Shown here: positions 57,866 to 64,000 of the stretch, piece by piece | Numbering within the stretch: position 1 is the stretch's first letter | Layout of the letters: each line of letters opens with the position of its first letter | Assembly (NCBI RefSeq): GCF_000455345.1 | Contig: NZ_HG315691.1 | Coordinates: 630,217-694,216, forward strand | Length of the DNA stretch: 64,000 nucleotides | Source of the DNA: Halopiger goleimassiliensis | GTDB lineage: Archaea > Halobacteriota > Halobacteria > Halobacteriales > Natrialbaceae | Direction of reading: 5' to 3' | Position numbers and translations under genes: made by a program | Notes under the pieces: model-generated | What the model was told of the DNA's origin: nothing | Database searches by the model: none | The model's input: only the letters and a program-made list of their open reading frames with translations

Positions 57866-59560
57866 ATGCAACGCAGTCGGAGACAGGTTCTCGCTGGCGT
57901 TCTCGCGGTCGCCGTGGTCGCCCTCCTCGGCGGTGCGGTCGTCGGAACGGCGCTCTCGCTCGGCCCGGTCGGTGACGCGAACGTCGGGTCCGACCACCGG
58001 CCCGACGAGCCCTCCACGAGCGAGACCGTCGGCTACGTCGAGGGGTACTGGTACGACGACGAACTGCCCGTAGACGACCGCGACGGTGCCGTCCTCGAGG
58101 AGAGCGAACTCGAGCCGGCCGTCTACCGCTCGATGGCCCGCGTCGAGCAGGTCCGCGGGCTCACCTTCGAACGGGCGGTTCCCGTCGACGTGGTCTCTCG
58201 CGAGGAGTTCCAGGAGGAGGACGACGCTCTCTTCGCGAACCTGAGTCGCGACGAGCGCCTCCAGGAGAACGTCAACTTCGAGGCGCTCTTTATGGTCGAT
58301 CGGGACACCGACGCCGAGGACGAGGTCGAAGCCCTCTACGGCGACGCCGTCGGCGGGTACTACGATCCCGCGACCGAGGAGATCGTCCTCGTCTCGGAGA
58401 ACCCCGAGACGCCCGAGACCGACGAGGTCATCCTCGGCCACGAACTCCACCACGCGCTGCAGGACCAACATTTCGACCTCGGGAGCTTCGACCGCGAGAC
58501 GATCGACGAGGACGCCGCGAAAAACGGGCTGATCGAGGGCGACGCCACCGCCGTCGAGAACGAGTACGCCCAGCGCTGTGCCAGCGAGTGGGACTGTCTC
58601 GAGCCAACGACCACGCCCCAGACGCCGACCGGGGTCAACTGGGGGATGATGCTGATCGTTACCCACCCTTATGAGGCGGGTCCGGACTACGTCGACTACC
58701 TCCGTGAGACCGGCGGCTGGGAGGCAGTCGACGCCGCCTACGACGATCCGCCGGCGAGCAGCTCCGAAGTGATCCGGCCCGGCGAGGAGCGCGAGCCGGT
58801 CGACGTCGACGTCGCGGACCGCTCGAGCGCCGAGTGGCAGCAGTTCGAGATCGACGGCGAGGTCGCGACCGAGACGGCCGGCGAGGTCGGGATGGTCTCG
58901 ATGCTCGCCGCCGGCGCGCTGGATCCCACCAAGCCGTCGGTGATCGACGAGTCGGCGCTGGTCAACCCGGACCTGAGTACCGACTACGACCACCCCTACA
59001 CGGACGGCTGGGCCGGTGACGAACTCGTCACGTACGTCCACGAGGACGCGGCCGCGGCCGAGACGACCCGCGACGCGCTCGACCACGCCGGCTACGTCTG
59101 GCAATCCGAGTGGACGAGCGAGGCAGAGGCCGCGGAGTTCGTCGACGGCTACCTCGAGTTGCTCGACATCCACGATGCTGACGCGGTCGACGATCGCGAG
59201 GACACCTACGTGATCGAGGAGGACTACCCCGGGGCCTACGCCATCGAGTACGAGGACGAGACGGTGACGATCGTCCGCGCACCGTCGGTCGACGACCTCG
59301 AGGCCGTCCACGAGGGCGTCGGCCCGACGGGTTCGGACACCGTCGCCGAGATCGACGCCGACGCCGAGACGCACGCGGACGGAGAGTCCGACGAGAGCGA
59401 CACGGCCGACGATGACGACGCGGCAACAGACACAGCAGAGGACGGCGACGCCATCGGCACTCCGGGCTCGATCGTGCTCACCGCCGGCGTCGTGCTGGGT
59501 ACCGCAGCAGCGTTCGTGGTCTTCCGCGGCGGCCGCGGGGGACGCTCGGCGGATCGCTGA
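57866..59560 (+). CDS. Hvo_1808-type surface protein with HExxH metalloprotease motif
   Basis: 564 residues, secreted. Signal region residues 1-32 with QRSRRQVLAGVLAVAVVALLGG split around the hydrophobic core; RR could make it a Tat signal though without the full consensus. Zinc-protease motif HELHH at 192-196 (H192, E193, H196). C-terminal end: an acidic, Thr-rich linker (about 505-530), then PGS, a hydrophobic segment IVLTAGVVLGTAAAFVVF and an Arg-rich end: this layout resembles archaeosortase-type sorting sequences (PGF-CTERM-like). ATG 57866 gives a clean signal; the frame open to 57665 is antisense to the hydrolase gene. Confidence 0.85.
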   Translation: MQRSRRQVLAGVLAVAVVALLGGAVVGTALSLGPVGDANVGSDHRPDEPSTSETVGYVEGYWYDDELPVDDRDGAVLEESELEPAVYRSMARVEQVRGLTFERAVPVDVVSREEFQEEDDALFANLSRDERLQENVNFEALFMVDRDTDAEDEVEALYGDAVGGYYDPATEEIVLVSENPETPETDEVILGHELHHALQDQHFDLGSFDRETIDEDAAKNGLIEGDATAVENEYAQRCASEWDCLEPTTTPQTPTGVNWGMMLIVTHPYEAGPDYVDYLRETGGWEAVDAAYDDPPASSSEVIRPGEEREPVDVDVADRSSAEWQQFEIDGEVATETAGEVGMVSMLAAGALDPTKPSVIDESALVNPDLSTDYDHPYTDGWAGDELVTYVHEDAAAAETTRDALDHAGYVWQSEWTSEAEAAEFVDGYLELLDIHDADAVDDREDTYVIEEDYPGAYAIEYEDETVTIVRAPSVDDLEAVHEGVGPTGSDTVAEIDADAETHADGESDESDTADDDDAATDTAEDGDAIGTPGSIVLTAGVVLGTAAAFVVFRGGRGGRSADR

Positions 59561-59621
59561 GCCGTTCGCGGGCGACGACCGAGACGAGTAGCTTTTTCCT
59601 CGTCGGCGGGAAATCGAAGAT

Positions 59622-60782
59622 ATGTCAACTCCGTTCGGTACCGTCCCCGACGAGGCGATCCTCGAGGGGTCAGCGACGGACGCCTACTTCGAGCGCACCC
59701 GGGCGACGCTCGAGCACGCGGGGAAGAACCCCCGCGTCGTCGCCGAGGTGACCGCCGACCAGTTCCCGACCGGTGCCTTCGAGGTGTTCACCGGCGTCGA
59801 ATCGGTCGCCCGGCTGTTCGAGGGCCGGTCCGTCGACGTCGACGCCTTGCCCGACGGTCAGCTGTTCGACGGCGGCCCCGTCTTGCGCATCGAGGGGCCG
59901 TACCTCGCGTTCGCGGAACTCGAGACGGCCCTGCTCGGCCTGCTCTCACAGCCAAGCGGCTTCGCGACCGCCGCGCTCGAGGCGCGACTGGCCGCGCCGG
60001 AGTCGCTCGTGCTCTCCTTCGGTGCCCGACACGTCCATCCCTCGATCTCCTCGGTCGTCGAGCGAGCGTCGCTGCTGGCCGGCCTGGACGGCTTCTCCCA
60101 CGTCGCCGCGGGTGAGCTGCTCGAGCAGGAGCCAAGCGGGACGATGCCCCACGCGCTCATGTTCTGTTTCGGCGAGGGAAACCAGGCCGAGGCCTGGCGG
60201 GCGTTCGACGAGGCCGCGCCCGAGGAGACCCCCCGCATCGCGCTGGTCGACACCTTCTGGGACGAGAAAAGCGAGAGCCTGCTGGCCGCGGAGACGCTCG
60301 GCGAGGATCTGGACGGCGTCCGCATCGACACGACGAGTTCGCGCCGGGGCGATTTCCGGCACATCATCCGCGAGGTTCGCTGGGAACTGGACGCACGCGG
60401 CCACGAGGACGTCGACATCTTCTGCAGCGGCGGTCTCGGCCCGGAAGAGCTTCGGACCCTGCGGGACGTCGCCGACGGCTTCGGCGTCGGGGGACACGTC
60501 ACCAACCGTTCGCCGATCGACTTCAGCCTCGACATCGTCGAACTCGAGGGCGACCCCACCTCCAAACGGGGCAAGCTCTCGGGGGTCAAGGAGGTGTATC
60601 GCACGCCCGACGGCGGTCACCACGTCGCCCTCGCCGACCGCGACGGACCCGACGACGGACGGAACCTGCTCGAGCCGCTGGTCCGCGACGGCGAGGTCGT
60701 CCGCGAGTTCGACCTCGAGGAAGCGCGCGAGCGCTGTCTGGCCGACGCCGAGGCGGTCGGCTTCGACGACAGCTGGGGCTGA
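59622..60782 (+). CDS. Nicotinate phosphoribosyltransferase (PncB-like)
   Basis: Converts nicotinate plus PRPP to nicotinate mononucleotide. 386 residues of the archaeal type. Landmarks: GSATDAYFERTRATLEH, PSGFATAALEARLA, LSFGARHVHPS (with catalytic His), ALMFCFGEGN, RIDTTSSRRGDFR, SGGLGPEELRTL and GVGGHVTNRSPIDFSLDIVE split by acids. Together with the nicotinamidase-like gene at 57136 it forms a salvage route to NAD. ATG 59622 is preceded by TATA-poor GC-rich sequence, with CTTTTTCCTCG at 59593-59603. 21 bases to the convergent membrane gene. Confidence 0.92.
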   Translation: MSTPFGTVPDEAILEGSATDAYFERTRATLEHAGKNPRVVAEVTADQFPTGAFEVFTGVESVARLFEGRSVDVDALPDGQLFDGGPVLRIEGPYLAFAELETALLGLLSQPSGFATAALEARLAAPESLVLSFGARHVHPSISSVVERASLLAGLDGFSHVAAGELLEQEPSGTMPHALMFCFGEGNQAEAWRAFDEAAPEETPRIALVDTFWDEKSESLLAAETLGEDLDGVRIDTTSSRRGDFRHIIREVRWELDARGHEDVDIFCSGGLGPEELRTLRDVADGFGVGGHVTNRSPIDFSLDIVELEGDPTSKRGKLSGVKEVYRTPDGGHHVALADRDGPDDGRNLLEPLVRDGEVVREFDLEEARERCLADAEAVGFDDSWG

Positions 60783-60803
60783 TCGACGACGCTTCTTCTC
60801 GAC

Positions 60804-61628
60804 TTACTGGCGTCCGTTCGCCCGTCGATCGGTCTCGTCAGCTGCTGCCCCGGGCGTCGATCCGAACGGACCCAGGAACACGCGACTGAACTGGCCGACC
60901 AGTCGTGCAACGGCGTTACAGACCTGCAGCGAGACGACCAGCACCAGCAGACCGACGAGTGAGAGCCCGGCCGCTCGCGGCAGCGACGTGCCCGCCGACG
61001 CGACGACTCTCACTGCGGCCTCGAGGCCGACGAGCAGCTGGTTCCACGCGATATCGAACAGCACGACGCCGACCGGTTCCCCGAGCGCGTCCGCGAGGTG
61101 GGCCGTCCGGTCGTAGTACAGCGGTGCCGCCAGCAGTCCCACGCTGCCGGCCAGCAGCGTCGAGACCAGGGCCAGCGCGACGGCTCCGACGAGCGCTTTC
61201 GTGGCGAGAAAGCACAGCACCATGTACGTCCCGATCCCGAACACGAGCGCGCGGAGCCGCTCGCGCTCGTCGTCCGGCTCGAGGAACGGGTAGCCGGGGG
61301 AGGGGATCTCGACGCCGAGGAGTCGGCGTGCGGTCGCCCGTTCGAACGCGGCGAGGACGTGGGCGGTCCCCAGCACGGACAGCAGAATGGGGACGCCGAC
61401 CAGGACGACCGAGAGCACGAGTCCGAGCGTGAGGCCGCCGATCAACATGACCGGATAGAGGACGCCGAGCGGAATCGCGAGCAGGAGATAGAGGAGGTGC
61501 AGCCAGCTCTGCGGGCGTATCGATCGACCGATCGTCGACAGCAGGAGCCGTCCACCGCCGCCGCTGAGTCTGGAGGCGTCGCGTTCGGATTCCACAGGTA
61601 CGTCGAAACGCCCGCAGCCGACCGACAT
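60804..61628 (-). CDS. Sensor-domain membrane protein (PF13796-like)
   Basis: 274 residues with the 'putative sensor' membrane fold: LLLSTIGRSIRPQSWLHLLYLL, YPVMLIGGLTLGLVLSVVLVG, then pairs of helices with FERATARRLLGVEIP between them, VALALVSTLLAG, and VVLFDIAWNQLLVG near the end. In bacteria the domain sits before a histidine kinase; here no kinase domain follows, so it is a stand-alone form common in haloarchaea. ATG 61628 is taken; another Met at 61439 would remove the first helices. Function unknown. Confidence 0.8.
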   Translation of the reverse strand: MSVGCGRFDVPVESERDASRLSGGGGRLLLSTIGRSIRPQSWLHLLYLLLAIPLGVLYPVMLIGGLTLGLVLSVVLVGVPILLSVLGTAHVLAAFERATARRLLGVEIPSPGYPFLEPDDERERLRALVFGIGTYMVLCFLATKALVGAVALALVSTLLAGSVGLLAAPLYYDRTAHLADALGEPVGVVLFDIAWNQLLVGLEAAVRVVASAGTSLPRAAGLSLVGLLVLVVSLQVCNAVARLVGQFSRVFLGPFGSTPGAAADETDRRANGRQ

Positions 61629-61800
61629 AAGCGTGGCGAGGACACCTCGGCTTTGTACGTGGCTCTCTCGAGCGTGGCGACGATATTGGTCCCATTATGC
61701 GCTAGCAAATCCCCCAATTTATCCCCGACCGTTCCGTACAGATCACCAATTCGTGGTACCAGGGGTCGAGGAAAAAAGGAGACGATGATTGAATCCCGTG

Positions 61801-62037
61801 ATGCCTGAAGAAAACAGCGGAATCGAAGAAGGCGTCGAGTGGTTAGACGATATTGGCCAGGAGTACCCAGTAGTTTACCTGATTTACGACTTCGTAATCC
61901 CTTTCGTGGCTGTGATGCTCATGTGGGTTATTGGTGTCATTCCATTCGAGCATGCATTTGTATCCGCCTCCGCATTTTCTTTCACCTACACCTTCACAAA
62001 GCCGAGAAACATAGATGTGCTAAAAAATATGGTGTAA
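61801..62037 (+). CDS. Small low-GC membrane protein, orphan-like
   Basis: 78 residues. Two predicted membrane segments (PVVYLIYDFVIPFVAVMLMW; FEHAFVSASAFSFTYTF) and a basic C-terminal end KPRNIDVLKNMV. Codons are clearly more A/T-rich than those of neighbouring genes, and the surrounding 61690-62080 is AT-rich, suggesting foreign origin. A run of A and GGAGACG precedes ATG 61785 (only seven codons) and ATG 61801. The seven-codon frame ends inside this gene. No family recognised. Could be a virus or plasmid remnant. Confidence 0.6.
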   Translation: MPEENSGIEEGVEWLDDIGQEYPVVYLIYDFVIPFVAVMLMWVIGVIPFEHAFVSASAFSFTYTFTKPRNIDVLKNMV

Positions 62038-62210
62038 GACACCCCCGTCGGAGAGAAGAATCACATCGATATTCACATTTCGGCGGCGACTCGAGGGCTG
62101 TCAGGCACCGCTCTCGCCTCGATCGAACGTCGTAGGTCGAGAACGCCGATCGAACGTCGACGTCTCATCCCACTTCTCGTCGGCTCGAGTGGCCGCCGAC
62201 GCGCTGCCGC

Positions 62211-62810
62211 TCAGACTTCTTCGATGCTGCCGTCGGCTTCGCGCTCGCGGAAGACCTGTCCTTCGAACAGCGTGACGACGACGTCGTCGTCCTGCCAGGA
62301 ACCCGGATTCAGTTTCGCCTTCCGGCAGGTGCGATCGAGGTACTCGCGTTCGCTCCAGCCGTTCTCGACGGGGACGGTGGGGTAGAGCCACCCTCCTTCG
62401 CCGCCGTCGATGGCGACCCCGTGGGTGCCGATCTCGAGGTCGGAGAGCGGATCGTCCGTGAGGAGGACGTTCCTGACGGTACAGACCGAGACGGTGAGAT
62501 TCGGGAGCTCCGAGGGACGCACTTCGGAGCCACAGGAGTCCTCGCTCGCGGCTTCGATCGCCGCGTCGACGATGACGTGCCCGAGTTGCTCACCCGATCG
62601 GTAGCCGCCCGCACACCCCCGCAGGCTTCCCCGGCCGCGGGTCGACTCGAGGCGGACGAACGCGCCCGTTCGCTCGTAGAACGCCTCGCGCATACTGCCC
62701 GGTTGTTCACGTTGCCCGTGTTCCACGTAAGATTCGACGGCTTCGCGCGCGAGTTCGACCGCGCGTGCGCCGTCTTCGTAGGAGAGGTCGACGCCCTGTC
62801 GCTGGGACAT
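62211..62810 (-). CDS. AMMECR1-domain protein
   Basis: 199 residues, the AMMECR1 fold found in all three domains and often fused to or next to MEMO-type proteins. The signature is LRGCAGGY (canonical LRGCIG), followed by SVCTVRNVLLTDDPLSDLEIGTHGVAI and the C-terminal KAKLNPGSWQDDDVVVTLFE. Biochemical role unknown; possibly modification of a conserved substrate. ATG 62810 begins MSQRQGVDLSYEDGARA; longer frames reach into the RNase P promoter side. Divergent from RNase P RNA at 62915. Confidence 0.9.
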   Translation of the reverse strand: MSQRQGVDLSYEDGARAVELAREAVESYVEHGQREQPGSMREAFYERTGAFVRLESTRGRGSLRGCAGGYRSGEQLGHVIVDAAIEAASEDSCGSEVRPSELPNLTVSVCTVRNVLLTDDPLSDLEIGTHGVAIDGGEGGWLYPTVPVENGWSEREYLDRTCRKAKLNPGSWQDDDVVVTLFEGQVFREREADGSIEEV

Positions 62811-62914
62811 ACACCTGTACATGGGGGTTGTGCTCCTAAAACGCTTCCATTCGTTTCGAGGCTCGAACCACACCACGACCGAGGGACTTATTCGCCGAGA
62901 ACTCCTACGTGAAT

Positions 62915-63405
62915 CGGGAGAGAGAGCCCGGCTGCCGCGATGGCCGCGCCGGCAACGGCGCGGTCACCTAACGTGGTCCCTCTCGAAGAGATGCACCACG
63001 CCCAAACGTTGGGCACCTCGAAGAGGTGGCCAACGCCCGCGAGGAAAGTCCCCCCACCTGTTCGGGCAGGTGACCGGACGCAAGTCCGGAGCGGGAGACC
63101 GCTGGCTCTGGAACAGAAACGACACGTCTCGGCCCGACCGATGATGCGCGCGAACCCGACCGAGAGGAAGGGGAGTAAACCCGCCGAGGACGTGTGGTCG
63201 ACGTCCGCGGTTCGAAACCGCGAGTGACGCTCGGCGTCGCTGACCACACACAGACGGCCGAGGATCGATGGAACGGCGAACCCTCACCGGTGCAAGTCCG
63301 CGCCGTGGTAGCCCGAACGCCCCGCGACCCTCACGGGTCGCGGACGGCGCGGACGCTCAGCCGAATGCCGGGACGAACAGAAGGGGGCTTACTCCTCTCA
63401 CCCGT
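62915..63405 (+). ncRNA. rnpB: RNase P RNA (archaeal A type)
   Basis: Catalytic RNA of tRNA 5' end maturation. Conserved elements on the plus strand: GAGGAAAGTCCCCCC at 63041-63055, GGAACAGAAACGA at 63112-63124, and ACAGAAGGGGGCTTA at 63377-63391; the first and third pair to form P4. A P3-type hairpin CGTTGG...CCAACG is at about 63007-63035. GGGAGAGAG (62916-62924) pairs with CTCTCACCC (63395-63403) apart from one A-A, forming P1. A TATA-like ACTTATTCG near 62886-62894 is about 26 bases upstream of the proposed 5' end, and a TTTT run follows at 63405. The ends are approximate to a few bases; the core is sure. Confidence 0.92.
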
Positions 63406-64000
63406 TTTCACGCTCTCGAGCCGCTGCTATCGCTTCTTCCGTCCGTCTCGAGGCGTTCGGACGCGTTCGATACCAGCCCACCCATCCCACGGCGACGAGG
63501 CCGGTCGGCACGAGAGTAGCGACCACGAGGGCGGGGACGTGTCGCCGGAACGGATGAGCGACCGGTTCCGACGCGAGCGTCGCGACGGCGACGACGGCGA
63601 TCACGGTCGTCCCGGTCGCCACGAGCAACCCGTTCTCGTAGGAGGCCGACCACGACGGCAGCCATCCCTCGCCTCGCCGGGCAGCGGGGACGACCGTCGC
63701 GAGCGCAGCCCCTGTCGCCCCCGTCAGCAGCGCGACGGCAAAGTCGGTCGTCAGCGCGACCTGTCCCGCCCCGAGCGCAGCGACCGCGAGGGGAGCGATC
63801 CCGAGCGTCGCCGCCATGACGGGGCCGCCGTTCGTCAGGGCGTACGCGACCGGTGCGACCAGCATGTAGAGGACGGCAGCGGCGATCGCCAGTGCCCGGA
63901 TCTCGTCGTGGACGATGACCGCGATCCAGGTCGCCGGCACGGTTTCTTTGAGGACGACGCCGGACGTCACGAGTCCGAGCAGGACTACGACCGATCCCAT
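63398..64000 (-). CDS. Membrane protein (possibly partial at window end)
   Basis: At least 200 residues, with about six predicted membrane segments: SVVVLLGLVTSGVVL, AAAVLYMLVAPVAYAL, MAATLGIAPLAVAALGAGQVAL, FAVALLTGATGAALATVVP, GLLVATGTTVIAVVAVATL and VVATLVPTGLVAVGWVGW. A basic end (NASRRTEEAIAAARERENG) follows. The first Met is the last codon in the window (64000-63998), so the true start could lie further upstream. Its 3' end overlaps the end of RNase P RNA by a few bases. No family recognised. Confidence 0.7.
   Translation of the reverse strand: MGSVVVLLGLVTSGVVLKETVPATWIAVIVHDEIRALAIAAAVLYMLVAPVAYALTNGGPVMAATLGIAPLAVAALGAGQVALTTDFAVALLTGATGAALATVVPAARRGEGWLPSWSASYENGLLVATGTTVIAVVAVATLASEPVAHPFRRHVPALVVATLVPTGLVAVGWVGWYRTRPNASRRTEEAIAAARERENG

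Noticed and set aside
1-64000. CRISPR arrays or cas genes
   Set aside because: No regularly spaced direct repeats and no cas-like protein were seen.
1-64000. Insertion sequences or transposases
   Set aside because: No transposase motif was found; the only mobile element supported is the MCM intein.

Overview
The window reads as chromosome of a haloarchaeon (class Halobacteria). Base composition is high-GC, the proteins are very acidic, and the gene set mixes archaeal informational genes (PCNA, MCM, TFB, thermosome, Rio1 kinase, KH-domain ribosome factor, A-type RNase P RNA) with genes haloarchaea share with bacteria (NAD-dependent DNA ligase, UvrC). Twin-fused TatC, Tat/lipobox lipoproteins and many leaderless promoters with a TATA-like box 25-30 bases before the start codon fit the same picture. 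I cannot name the genus safely.

Layout. 1-4962: a truncated secreted subtilase, PCNA, two small haloarchaeal proteins and an unusual uracil-DNA glycosylase homologue. 5057-8319: a three-gene iron/siderophore-type ABC importer with a DtxR-type palindrome abutting the first and third genes. 8423-14533: a PRC-barrel-like protein, an Hsp20-like protein, RlmE methyltransferase, a ribbon-helix-helix regulator, and the divergent TatCt/TatCo translocase pair. 14858-19096: assimilatory nitrate and nitrite reductases. 19146-26666: small proteins, LarE sulfur transferase, membrane proteins, a His-rich Ni/Co-type transporter and a haloarchaeal transducer. 26829-32101: a zinc-ribbon helicase, a metallo-beta-lactamase fold protein, a BofA-like protein, tRNA-Pro(TGG) with odd 3' flanking repeats, and an HTTM protein. 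32482-41854: MCM with a 642-residue intein, TFB, a DUF2071 protein, alanine dehydrogenase-like protein and the thermosome. 42073-46508: KH protein, phosphoesterase, TrpRS, Rio1, and 2Fe-2S ferredoxin. 46509-48937: a lower-GC accessory islet with broken and tiny genes and an immunity-like protein. 48938-64000: LigA, an ArsA/Get3-like ATPase, an acidic membrane protein, UvrC, a NAD-salvage pair, a surface metalloprotease, AMMECR1, RNase P RNA and a membrane protein cut by the window end.

How genes work together. The importer operators predict iron control. NasA and NasD reduce nitrate to ammonium. PncA-like and PncB-like proteins lie close together and would recycle nicotinamide. DNA maintenance is dense (PCNA, UDG-like, helicase, MCM, LigA, UvrC), but the genes are scattered rather than in one operon.

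The most unusual signals are not ordinary genes. (1) 42728-43003 is a 276-bp set of perfect inverted repeats that abut exactly, so one strand could fold into a four-way junction. (2) Several intergenic hairpins share a loop of the form GAAC-n-GTGA, including a foldback that carries a copy of the tRNA-Pro 3' end. (3) The MCM intein has a duplicated helix-turn-helix unit, and low-GC host sequence lies only on its upstream side, which looks like a homing co-conversion footprint. All calls come from reading the sequence; no database search was run.
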